In this document: piece by piece, positions 16,284 through 24,508 of the stretch
Numbering within the stretch: the first letter of the stretch is position 1
Layout: each line of letters opens with the position of its first letter
Made by a program: the position numbers and the translations under genes
NCBI GenBank assembly: GCA_021813505.1
Contig: JAKAKI010000029.1
Span: 1-62,135, forward strand
Length of the DNA: 62,135 nucleotides
From: a bacterium
GTDB taxonomy: Bacteria > Zixibacteria > MSB-5A5 > WJJR01
Reading direction: 5' to 3'
The notes under the pieces: model-generated
What the model was told of the DNA's origin: nothing
Seen by the model: the letters and a program-made list of their open reading frames with translations, nothing else
Database searches by the model: none

Positions 16284-17371
16284 ACATTTCAAGCTACAAT
16301 GTGACCGATGTCGGCTACCATTATATCGGCTTGCGTGTGCTTGCAAACTTAGGTAGTAAGAGGCCACGCGAAGCACAATTCAGCGCTGTTTCCGCAAACG
16401 TCCTGAAATACGCGAATGACAAATCCCTTCGATTGATGCTTCCAGCTCCGAGAGGCGACTTCCAAACCGTCGGCGAGAAGGTTTGCCAAGAACTCGTGCA
16501 CCTTGGGTTGGCTGAAGCACCCTATGGTAGCGGCTACGGGCTAACACCGCTCGGCAGGGAATCTCTTGAACTCTTGAATCAAAAGCATCACGCGGAACTC
16601 AGACGCAGAATGATAGAACGGCATCTGAAGACATATGACAACCTCCGGGAAGTGCTCACCAAACAGCTGGATGAGTACGCGATCTGGAGTCCGGTTGTGG
16701 ACGCTAAGCGCTTTTCCCATGTTGAGTACATCGCGCAACTGCTGAAGCCAACGTATGGATCGGATGCTCTCGAGGCAGCAGACAACATCCGACTCTCCGG
16801 ACTGACTGAGTCAGCGAAGAAAACAGAGGATGTCGTTCGGCAAGCAATATTGGACCGTGTGTACGCACCTGATGGTATTCGGCTTCCACTTTTTCGATCA
16901 ATGTGCGACAGACTTGCGAGTTTGCGCCTCGTAAACATCATGCGCGCGACTGTAGACGATTGCGAGTTTGCAAAATATTACTCGCCCTGCTCTTCCGGGA
17001 AATCGCTCATGACATGGCATGTTGGTCTTTCAGTAACTTTGAATGGCGACAATCAGTTTCAATTCTTTGTATCTGAACCAGACATGAAAGATGAGGTGAT
17101 TTGTGATTTCCTTCTAGCGGAGCTTCTCGATGCACTCCAAGGCCTACGATCCCAAGCGGGTTACTATGACTTGCCACAGGTGCGCGACACGGTGTGCGAG
17201 CGGATGTGGATTCCAGAGGCGGCTTTTGATGAGGGTGTCAACGAGCTGTTGGATAGGCAGCCGTCGCCGGTAACAGTGGGCCTGACATATGAGGGGATTT
17301 CGGGTCGGCGGAAACCTCTTGTCAGGAGCCGAGAGTCAATTCAGATTTTCAATCTTCTTAGGAGGGCATAA
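16280..17371 (+). CDS. unrecognised protein of the defence operon, possible winged helix at N-terminus
   Basis: A 363-residue protein without a family I recognise. Residues about 20-100 (FQTVGEKVCQELVHLGLAEA, then GYGLTPLGRESLELL) read like a winged-helix domain with its typical wing and following helix. The remainder is soluble, with several helices and no clear catalytic motif. It is locked between the nuclease (4-bp ATGA overlap) and the ATPase (1-bp TAATG overlap). The tight coupling suggests the three products form a complex in fixed ratio, with this protein as a possible DNA-recognition or adaptor subunit. Confidence 0.6.
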   Translation: MNISSYNVTDVGYHYIGLRVLANLGSKRPREAQFSAVSANVLKYANDKSLRLMLPAPRGDFQTVGEKVCQELVHLGLAEAPYGSGYGLTPLGRESLELLNQKHHAELRRRMIERHLKTYDNLREVLTKQLDEYAIWSPVVDAKRFSHVEYIAQLLKPTYGSDALEAADNIRLSGLTESAKKTEDVVRQAILDRVYAPDGIRLPLFRSMCDRLASLRLVNIMRATVDDCEFAKYYSPCSSGKSLMTWHVGLSVTLNGDNQFQFFVSEPDMKDEVICDFLLAELLDALQGLRSQAGYYDLPQVRDTVCERMWIPEAAFDEGVNELLDRQPSPVTVGLTYEGISGRRKPLVRSRESIQIFNLLRRA

Positions 17372-18735
17372 TGACACTTCCAATCCCACGACGGACTGGA
17401 CCTGCGGGACCTTCCAGGTACGAGTCTTTAGGTCTTAGAGATCTCCCTTTTCCGACGGAACCCGTGATTGATCCGTACAATGGAGATCCGCGAAGGAATG
17501 GGAGCATTTATGCGGAGTCTGCAGCGCGCGACGCCATAGAGAAGTTTGAGCGACTTCTCATTTGCCCTGGAGACTTTCGTAATCGCCATCGACTGGCATA
17601 CTTGTGGGCAAAAGGTGACCGTGAGACAGGACGAGGTGTCGGAAAGAGTGCGCTCCTCCGATATTTCATGCAGCGTATCAATCGCAATTGGGGCGAAAGT
17701 GAGTTCGCTGGACAATTTTCAGCCTGTGTGATTTATGTATCGTTCCCCTCTCAAGTAGACCGCCGTTACATGGAGCAACTGGCCCTGTCGGCGCTTAGAG
17801 ACACTCTAAAGTCCGGAGTATTGGAGTCCTCACGAGCCGCGCTTCGACTCGAGAATCTTACTCCCGACCAGTCCAAGGCCGTTCTGGAACATGGAGGAGG
17901 GGCTTATGAACCGGGTAACCTGCTGGATGACTCCATCCTTGAAATGGAAGGACTCGACGTTGAGCAACTGGACGAATCGATAGCAGATAAACTGATAACA
18001 GCAGGCGTGGAACGTAGAAGTGCTTATCCCCTCGCGAAGGGCGAGTTTGGAGAGTTCCTGCGAGACTTTCGCAAAGACCGTTCATTGGAACCACTGTACG
18101 TGCCTAGAGACACGAAGATTCTAGACTACTCGCGAACGCTGCTCTTCGACGACCTGGTGAACTATCTGCGAGCGGCAGGATTCGAAGGTGGGTACCTGTT
18201 CATTGATGACATTGAGAATCTTGTAGATCAAATGGGCCGGCGGGACCGGATAGAATTCGCCAAGGAGTTCGCCTTGTGTACTGTGCGGCCTGGATATGCG
18301 AACACAGCGTACAGCTTCTTCTCTTGCGTGCTGACGACGCACCAACAAGCATCGGTTGGACTCGCCCAAGCGTGGGCCGATGCTGGGTTATCCGGAATTG
18401 CACGGCTGGACCCTGGGGCGCCCAACTCTATGGAGTTGGCGTTTCCAACCAAAGATCAGGCGAGGGAGATTATTATTGCTCACATGGATTGGTACCGGAT
18501 CGACCAGAAGGACCAAGGTACGATAAGTCCGTTTACAGAGGACGGGTTGAATGCGTTGCTTGAGGACCGTGAGACAGTTCACCCGAGAATGTTATTGTCA
18601 CGTGCCGCAAAGGTAATTCTACATGCTGTTCACGAGAAGACGGCCACGATTGACGCGAAGTGTGTGGCAGATGCGGCTGCGGCGAGTTCTGTAGCTCCGC
18701 CGGATGTGACAGAGGGGATTGATGGGGCACTTTGA
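17371..18735 (+). CDS. P-loop ATPase of the defence operon
   Basis: A 454-residue NTPase. The P-loop is TGRGVGKSAL (Lys92, Ser93) and the Walker B is YLFIDDIENL (Asp279, Asp280); SCVLTTHQQ could be the sensor strand. The C-terminal part (from about residue 390) is helical, with HPRMLLSRAAKVI, like the lid or winged region of AAA/ORC-type or BREX BrxD-like ATPases. I could not place it in a named system. It starts one base into the stop codon of the preceding gene and ends the operon; dispersed repeats follow directly. It probably supplies the energy or switching step of the system. Confidence 0.7.
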   Translation: MTLPIPRRTGPAGPSRYESLGLRDLPFPTEPVIDPYNGDPRRNGSIYAESAARDAIEKFERLLICPGDFRNRHRLAYLWAKGDRETGRGVGKSALLRYFMQRINRNWGESEFAGQFSACVIYVSFPSQVDRRYMEQLALSALRDTLKSGVLESSRAALRLENLTPDQSKAVLEHGGGAYEPGNLLDDSILEMEGLDVEQLDESIADKLITAGVERRSAYPLAKGEFGEFLRDFRKDRSLEPLYVPRDTKILDYSRTLLFDDLVNYLRAAGFEGGYLFIDDIENLVDQMGRRDRIEFAKEFALCTVRPGYANTAYSFFSCVLTTHQQASVGLAQAWADAGLSGIARLDPGAPNSMELAFPTKDQAREIIIAHMDWYRIDQKDQGTISPFTEDGLNALLEDRETVHPRMLLSRAAKVILHAVHEKTATIDAKCVADAAAASSVAPPDVTEGIDGAL

Positions 18736-18770
18736 GACCAACACCAAGGCTGGAAGTGGAAGGTGGCTTG

Positions 18771-20510
18771 GTGCCCCGCAGCTCTGCTGCGGGATGACGG
18801 AACGGGGAATCTGGATTCCCAAGCAGTGGATGATGGTAGAGGTGTAGACATTGAGTGACGTGGTCGTGAAAAAGTGACATCCCGCAGCAGAGGGGCGTGT
18901 TGAAGAAGCCCTCCGAAAGGTGGCGACAGTTGCGTAAGGGGGAGATTGCTTCGGCGCAAAGAGCCGCGCCTCGCAACGACAGCAGAAGGGGCCAGGCGGT
19001 TGCGCTAGGGCGAGATTGCTTCGTCCGCCGCGGCGGACTCGCAACGACAGCAGCAGGGGCCAGGCGAGAAGAGGGGCCCCTGCCACTGACTGCGTGATGT
19101 TGCCGTCTCGTATACGTGGAACGGGTTGGCCGTATTCCCCCGGGCCGTTCGTTGAGGGTATCGCATAATCGTGGCGGCTGCGCTAGGGGGAGATTGCTTC
19201 GGCGCAAAGAGCCGCGCCTCGCAACGACAGCAGCAGGTGCCAGGCGTTTGCGCAAGGGCGAGATTGCTTCGTCCGCCGCGGCGGACTCGCAACGACAGCA
19301 CACTGGTCGTTGGCAATGGAAAGGCACAGTTGTCGTTGCGAGGAGCGTCTCCGCCGAAGGCGGAGGGAGCGACGAAGCAACCTCCCCCTTACACAACTGC
19401 CGCGATCTCGAGGACAAGTTTTTCAACAGGCCCCAGAGCTGCGGGGCACCCTCTCCTCGTGACATTGCCGCTGTCGCTGGATTAAAGCACCATGACGAAC
19501 TCGGGACGGCGCGGATCGTGGCATGCAGTTGTCACTACCGCCTCCCGCGTTTGAATCGTCGTGCTGAGCGACCGACTGGAGCGAAGCATCTGCTGTCGGA
19601 TCGCTGGTATGCTGAATGCCGGGTGCCCGGAATCAGGACGGCACAGTTGCGTCGTGGGCGCGATCTCGCAGGCGGGTTGAAAAGCTGGGCAGACAAGAGT
19701 GTCTGCCCCACCCTTGATCACCGAAGTTCCTGTCTCTCAGTGGCCCGGCTACTCCTGTCTGCGTTCTCATCCGCAGATGCTGGGGGCCTTCAACAGGCTC
19801 TTGAGTGGGAAGCCATTACAGCACACGTACGGACAGCAGACCCTTCACTCGCTTCGCTCGTTCAGGGTGACAGCGGGGACGGCTCGACTGAATAGCACTT
19901 CTTGCGTAGAGGTCGGAGGAGTCACGCCTGTCGCGCTGTCGGAGGGGCCACGCCTGTCGTGCTGAGCGACCGAAGGGAGCGAAGCATCTGCTGTTGGACG
20001 GCCGGAGCGTGAATACATCTTCCAGGGAGGAAGGCGTTGCCGCCGCACACGACGGACTGCAGACCCTTCACTCGCTCCGCTCGTTCAGGGTGACAGTGGG
20101 GACGTGGTACGAAGAGCACGACACTGATGGAACTCGGACCCTTGGATTGTCCCCCTTGACTCCCGGTGGCGCCGTGTATTTGGTTTGCGTCACCCTCTCC
20201 CGTCTGGAGTTGTGCCGCCCTCGGGTGAGCACGTGCGCTCCAGCGCAAGGTGCACCGTCATGGGCCGCGGGAGAGGTTTTTGTTTTGCGGACCTGTCGGC
20301 CTGTTGAAGGATCGTTGTTGATCAAACCGAAAGCATGATTATTCGGTGCCACAGACAAGGAAGGGCGAGATTGCTTCGTCGCTTCCACCGCCTTCGGCGG
20401 AGACACTCCTCGCAATGCAGACTGTGGCTTTGCATTGCCAACGTCGTGTGAGCTGTCGTTGCGAGGCGCGGCTCTTTGCGCCGAAGCAATCTCGCCCATA
20501 CGCAAGTGCA
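18771..20510. repeat. cluster of dispersed palindromic repeats, no intact gene
   Basis: About 1.7 kb built from several repeat families in both orientations. Family A has GCGAGATTGCTTCG, a variable hairpin, and CTCGCAACGACAGCAG, at about 18941, 19009, 19190 and 19258, inverted at 19330 and 20455, and a variant at 20366. Family B has GAGCGAAGCATCTGCTG or its partner GCAGACCCTTCACTCGC ending TTCAGGGTGACAG, at 19561, 19838, 19958 and 20059. Family C has GGTGCCCCGCAGCTCTG, at 18771, 19436 (inverted) and 20871. Open frames across this region are by-products of the repeats. Families A and B recur at 23.5, 33.7 and 35.8 kb. Confidence 0.85.
19095..19185 (-). pseudogene. relic of the 5' end of a GIY-YIG gene
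   Basis: The sequence CCCCGGGCCGTTCGTTGAGG with the adjoining TCGTGGCGGCTGCGC stretch is shared between 19136-19186 and 20811-20857, the upstream flank of the intact GIY-YIG gene. On the minus strand the following codons read NPFHVYETATS, echoing NQFYVYNMTN at the start of the intact gene. The rest is replaced by family A repeats. This looks like a second, truncated copy. Confidence 0.5.
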
Positions 20511-20515
20511 TCGCC

Positions 20516-20803
20516 TCAGAGCTGATCGTACAGATCCCGCCACCGCGGGTTCATCTTATCGATCAGGTCGACCTTCTTCTGGCGTGACCCTGCCTTGATC
20601 TGCTTTTCGCGCCGGATCGCGTTCCACGCGTCGGCGAAGACCTCGAAGTAGACCAGCTTCACGGTTTTGTACTTCGTCGCAAACTGGCTGCCAAAGAGGT
20701 TGCGATGCTCGAACGCTCGTTTCCTCAGGTCGTTGGTCATGCCCGTGTACAGCGTGGTGTTGTTCCGGTTGGTCATATTGTACACGTAGAACTGATTGGT
20801 CAT
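20516..20803 (-). CDS. small GIY-YIG domain endonuclease
   Basis: A 95-residue single-domain protein of the YhbQ/UPF0213-like GIY-YIG group. It shows FYVYNMTN then LYTGMTNDLRKRAFEHR, the two strands and arginine region of the fold, and a catalytic glutamate in AIRREKQIK. Members may be stand-alone repair-type or selfish nucleases; no partner domain is present. ATG 20803 was chosen over the upstream frame because the family begins here. It lies inside a repeat cluster, its upstream flank is duplicated at 19.1 kb, and its stop is followed by a family A repeat, all consistent with mobility or gene conversion. Confidence 0.85.
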   Translation of the reverse strand: MTNQFYVYNMTNRNNTTLYTGMTNDLRKRAFEHRNLFGSQFATKYKTVKLVYFEVFADAWNAIRREKQIKAGSRQKKVDLIDKMNPRWRDLYDQL

Positions 20804-20970
20804 GGCTTCCCCGGGCCGTTCGTTGAGGTTATCGCACAATCGTGGCGGCTGCGCAGGGGCGAGATTGCCTGGTGCCCCGCAGCTCTGGGGCGTGTTGAAT
20901 AACGCCGGTCTATTAAGTCGAAAGCCTGATTATCCTTGTCCGTGACTTTCTTCGGATTGCGTGGAAAAGA

Positions 20971-21018
20971 CACGGACAAGCAGATTCTCCAAAGAGCCGG
21001 AGAATCTGCTTGTCCGTG
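20971..21018. repeat. 20-bp perfect inverted repeat (long hairpin)
   Basis: Two 20-bp arms (20971-20990 and 20999-21018) are perfectly complementary around an 8-base loop. The arm begins CACGGACAAGCAG. It is 43 bp beyond the end of the minus-strand lipoprotein gene, and a partial copy (TCCTTGTCCGTGAC) lies just left at about 20934. It could end transcription or be a small mobile hairpin. Confidence 0.85.
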
Positions 21019-21060
21019 GCACCCTTCAGGAGAGTTGGGCGCTTGAACAATCCCAAAAGA

Positions 21061-22176
21061 TCACTGCCCCCCAGTTGGTCTTGGACCGACGCCGAGGCAG
21101 CCTCGGGACGTGCCGACTTCGGAGATCGACTTGACAACGGTCAGGGAATTCAGATCGACGAGGCAGAGCGGCCCACCTGAGAAGATGTCGGGTCCAGCCA
21201 CGAAGGTCCGGCGTCCTGGTACAAAGCATACCCGTCCGCTTGCTTCCACGGGAAATCCCGAACGGAGGTCCAGCCGCTTGAGGTACCTCTGCTCCGCGAT
21301 ATCAATCACATCAATCCCATCCGGCACCGGCTCAAGTGGCCCCAGTCCTGGATGGGTGTAGAGTCCGAATTTGCCGTCCTCGCTGACAAGAAGACGATGC
21401 CCATCGCCAAACGCCTCCGTAGGATGCCCGAAGATCGTCTCGCCAGTCAGGACATTGCCAAAAGCCAGACACGAGCCGCCACCGACAAGCGCATGCACTC
21501 CATCCGGATGCAGCGTGGCGTACCACGCCGGGCACATCCCACTGGTTCCATCATTGGGAACATAGTCGCCGAAGACCTCGCCGGTTTCAACATCGGCGAT
21601 GCGCACCGCACCGCGGTGGACAAGTGCAATCCTGGCCCCTGAGACCGGGCCGCCACCCATATCGAGGGTATCGCCATATTGCCGGACCAGTTTGCCATCG
21701 GTGGTCCGAACAACCCGCCGTTCGTTCACGAGCAGTGCGCCATTCTTAAGGAGCGCAACCGAAGGACCCGTTCCATCAACCGTCCAGGCTGTCTCGCGAC
21801 TTCGCGCATTGATCTTGACCAGATACCATGTAATGCCCAGGTCAGTCGTGTAACGGACCGAGGCATAAAGCCATTGGCCGTCGGGAGAAACGGCCAATTC
21901 CCGCGCCCAGCCGGGGAGCGGGATCGAATCAAGCCGCGTGAGACTGTCGGCATCGTATACATAGAGTAGGCTGAACAGCGATCTTTGGCCATCGGAGTTC
22001 TTCGAATAACTGGCGCCGTGGTAGATGTTGTATTTGGGCTCTTTCGGTTGCGTCGATTTGCTGCAACCGGTCAGCGACAAGCTTGTGATGATCACGGTAA
22101 CGACAGCGATCGTTGCAGCGGATGCTGCCGCGGCTCTACAGTTTCTGCCGACGCAACTTGCGATAAATAACCTCAT
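21061..22176 (-). CDS. secreted lipoprotein with predicted beta-propeller
   Basis: A 371-residue lipoprotein. The signal peptide has the lipobox LSLTGC with Cys38 as the lipidation site. The mature part repeats blade-like segments of about 40-50 residues: ELAVSPDGQWLYASV, then a segment with LHPDGVHALVGGG, then one with LLVSEDGKFGLYTHPG, typical of WD40/YVTN-type propellers. No catalytic residues stand out, so it may bind a ligand or partner at the cell surface. It is transcribed alone, away from the redox operon. The start has an unusually long basic N-region; later starts are possible. Confidence 0.75.
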   Translation of the reverse strand: MRLFIASCVGRNCRAAAASAATIAVVTVIITSLSLTGCSKSTQPKEPKYNIYHGASYSKNSDGQRSLFSLLYVYDADSLTRLDSIPLPGWARELAVSPDGQWLYASVRYTTDLGITWYLVKINARSRETAWTVDGTGPSVALLKNGALLVNERRVVRTTDGKLVRQYGDTLDMGGGPVSGARIALVHRGAVRIADVETGEVFGDYVPNDGTSGMCPAWYATLHPDGVHALVGGGSCLAFGNVLTGETIFGHPTEAFGDGHRLLVSEDGKFGLYTHPGLGPLEPVPDGIDVIDIAEQRYLKRLDLRSGFPVEASGRVCFVPGRRTFVAGPDIFSGGPLCLVDLNSLTVVKSISEVGTSRGCLGVGPRPTGGQ

Positions 22177-22800
22177 AGCCTCGAACCCTCCATCACTCTC
22201 GGGGTCGGATTGAGATTGGCCAAATGGCTTTTGCGGCCAGCCAGGATCCAGACAGCATGATTACTACAATTCAAAGGACGTTCTATTCCAGCCGGGTGTC
22301 CCGAAACGATACACCATAGTTCGCCCTTTCAGGGCTTGGTTCAGGAGTCGGACCGGAGTCCCAGCGCTTCGCGCTGGGCTGAGATAGGGTGCCCTTTCAG
22401 GGCTTTATCTGCAACGCCCCCGTTCGCGGAAAGGACGTCGGTGGCCATTTAGCGTTGAATTTCTCGGCTTTCCACGTTGTATTTCTCAGCAAACGCAATC
22501 GCCTGCCGTTGAGGGCTTTGCTGCCCTACGCGAATATTGGCGTATAAATTCTCAACGATCAGGGTTTCTACGGGTTGGGAGCTGCGTTGGGCCGCTGCAG
22601 AATAGGACTTATAAGACATTATAGGACCTATTGATACGCAGCCTTGTCGGTTGTGACATGGGTGTTGCTGTTTTCGGCACGCAGGTCGCTCATGTGAAAT
22701 GTGGAACTAGCTCCCCGCGATCCGACCAGCGTGGTGGGTTGGGACCAAATCGAGATGAGAAGATGAGAAACAGTGGACAAAGAAAAGAGGGAGGTTCGTC
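22177..22800. repeat. intergenic region with short palindromes, no gene seen
   Basis: The region has CCCAGCGC-TTC-GCGCTGGG (22360-22378) flanked by two copies of CGCCCTTTCAGGGCTT (22322 and about 22389), a layout seen as a dispersed repeat in many environmental genomes. A CATTATAGGACCTATTGA element near 22615-22632 resembles the one at 3600. No open frame has support. A promoter for the redox operon should lie at the right end but no clear boxes stand out; GGGAGG before the ATG at 22801 is a good ribosome binding site. Confidence 0.6.
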
Positions 22801-23487
22801 ATGGTAGCCATACTGGTCATTCTCACAATCGCCGTGTTCCTGGTGATTGATGTCTTAGTCAGACGGCGGCAACTGGCGCATCAGCCGGTTCGCGTTTTTG
22901 CATCGTCGTTTGTCCGCGAAGCGCTTCAGAAAGTGTGGATGGGACATCCGGCGCTGACGCCGGCCGATTTCCGTCTGCGGCCCGACCGGTTCTATGATCC
23001 CGGGCATACATTTGTAGAGCTCGAACCGGACGGCACGGTCGCGGTGGGTGTCGACCGCTTTCTCCGCGAGATGATGGCCGACTTTCGTCTGGTCGGCCTG
23101 GTCACCCCCGGCCAGACGGTGAGCCGTGGCCAGCCGATCGCGGAGTTGCGTTCGAATGGCCGGACGGCACGCGTCCTTTCGCCGATTGATGGCGTGGTCA
23201 CGCTGCTTCATCCCGCCATGCCCGACGAGGGTGTGGAGCCCCCGCTGTATTCGCTCGCGCCGCAAAACCTGTCCGAACATCTCACACGGATGTCGGTGGG
23301 TGAGCAGGCACTGGTGTGGCTTAAAGGCGAGATCGGAAAACTTCAGGGTGTCGCGGCGCAGTTGATGCCCAAGCCGGCCCTTGTCGGCGCCACTTCCGCC
23401 GATGGCGGTCTGGCGCGCGATCCTTTGGTCAGTGAATGCGACGAAGCCGAGTTCACCAAAATCAAAAACACCTTTGGATTGATGTAA
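22801..23487 (+). CDS. membrane-anchored GcvH-like protein without lipoyl lysine
   Basis: A 228-residue protein with one N-terminal transmembrane helix (residues 2-20) and a cytoplasmic domain resembling glycine-cleavage H protein (biotinyl/lipoyl fold): GTVAVGVDRFLREMM, VTPGQTVSRGQPIAELR, and VLSPIDGVVTLLHP. Where H protein carries the lipoylated lysine, aligning on the SPIDG turn gives a glycine, so it is unlikely to be lipoylated. It heads the redox operon with a ferredoxin and a HybB-like subunit, and may be a structural or docking part of that complex. A GGGAGG site precedes the ATG. Confidence 0.7.
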   Translation: MVAILVILTIAVFLVIDVLVRRRQLAHQPVRVFASSFVREALQKVWMGHPALTPADFRLRPDRFYDPGHTFVELEPDGTVAVGVDRFLREMMADFRLVGLVTPGQTVSRGQPIAELRSNGRTARVLSPIDGVVTLLHPAMPDEGVEPPLYSLAPQNLSEHLTRMSVGEQALVWLKGEIGKLQGVAAQLMPKPALVGATSADGGLARDPLVSECDEAEFTKIKNTFGLM

Positions 23488-23536
23488 GGACTCACACCGT
23501 GCTGACAAACACTCACCGTCCGGAACGACACTGCAC

Positions 23537-23640
23537 GTGTCATCCTGAGTCCGCGTTAGCGGGCGAAGGATCTGCAGTGTCGCCCGTAGGGAGAAGCAGC
23601 AAATTCTTCGCCCCGCAAGAAGCCGCGGGGCTCAGAATGA
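23537..23640. repeat. dispersed repeats of family B between operon genes
   Basis: The 211-bp gap before the ferredoxin gene holds TCATCCTGAG...CGAAGGATCTGCAG with a variable hairpin, then a CCCCGCAAGAAGCCGCGGGG hairpin. Related copies occur at 19.5-20.1 and 35.8 kb. Confidence 0.75.
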
Positions 23641-23698
23641 CAGCGGTTGTACTTCATCAACAATCCATCAAACGGACCGGAAGGACGAGGACGCTCAT

Positions 23699-24508
23699 AT
23701 GGATCGCCAGCGCGCATTACTGATCGATATCACCCGTTGCGTCGGGTGCGGGGCCTGCTCCGAAGCCTGCAAGACGGCGAACAACCTGCCGCCCGAGCCG
23801 GAGAAGGCTCTCTCCGCCACCGCGTACACAGTCATCCAGGAGAAGGGCGACTACTTCGTCCGGGATCTCTGCCGCCACTGCCAGCAGCCGACCTGCGTGT
23901 CGGTCTGCCCGGTGGGCGCGTTCGAGAAGACCGCCGAAGGACCGGTCACTTATGACGGCGACAAGTGCATCGGCTGCCGTTACTGCATGACGGCCTGCCC
24001 CTTCTCGATTCCGCGGTACGAATGGACGAGCCGGGCGCCGTTGGTCCGCAAGTGCATCATGTGCAGTGAGCGGGTCAAGGAAGGCAAGATGACCGCGTGC
24101 TCCGAGTCTTGCCCCGCGGAAGCGACCGTCTTCGGCTGGCGCGATGAACTGATCGCCGAGGCCCACCGCCGGATCAGCGAAAATCCCGATGGGTATTACA
24201 ATCTGGTCTATGGCGAGAACGAAGTGGGCGGCACCAATGTCCTGTTCCTGTCGCCGGTGAACTTCGCCGATCTGGGATTCCCGACCAATCTGGGGAATGC
24301 GGCGCTGCCGCCTCTGACCTGGGAGGTCCTGGAGAAGATTCCGAACTTCGTGGTCGCCTCCGGTGTGATTTTGGGCGGCCTGTGGTGGCTGATCAACCGC
24401 CGCGCAACCGTCGATGAGTTGCGCCATCAGACCGGCGAGAGCCATCCCAAACATCCCGGACAATCCGCAAACATTCGCACGCATCAGGCAGGAGGGGAAT
24501 CTCGATGA
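23699..24508 (+). CDS. four-cluster [4Fe-4S] ferredoxin subunit, HybA-like, membrane-anchored
   Basis: A 269-residue electron-transfer protein with four cysteine groups: CVGCGACSEAC, CRHCQQPTCVSVCP, CIGCRYCMTACP and CIMCSERVKEGKMTACSES, enough for four [4Fe-4S] clusters. This is the layout of HybA, HmcB or NrfC-type subunits. A hydrophobic segment (about residues 216-234, VVASGVILGGLWWLI) probably anchors it. No Tat signal is visible, so it probably faces the cytoplasm, unlike HybA. Its stop overlaps the start of the HybB-like gene. No catalytic subunit (hydrogenase, molybdopterin oxidoreductase) is in the window; the electron donor or acceptor is unknown. Confidence 0.9.
   Translation: MDRQRALLIDITRCVGCGACSEACKTANNLPPEPEKALSATAYTVIQEKGDYFVRDLCRHCQQPTCVSVCPVGAFEKTAEGPVTYDGDKCIGCRYCMTACPFSIPRYEWTSRAPLVRKCIMCSERVKEGKMTACSESCPAEATVFGWRDELIAEAHRRISENPDGYYNLVYGENEVGGTNVLFLSPVNFADLGFPTNLGNAALPPLTWEVLEKIPNFVVASGVILGGLWWLINRRATVDELRHQTGESHPKHPGQSANIRTHQAGGESR

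Noticed and set aside
18533-19465. A 310-codon minus-strand frame after the ATPase gene
   Set aside because: It runs through the dispersed repeats and into the ATPase gene antisense, with low-complexity translation.
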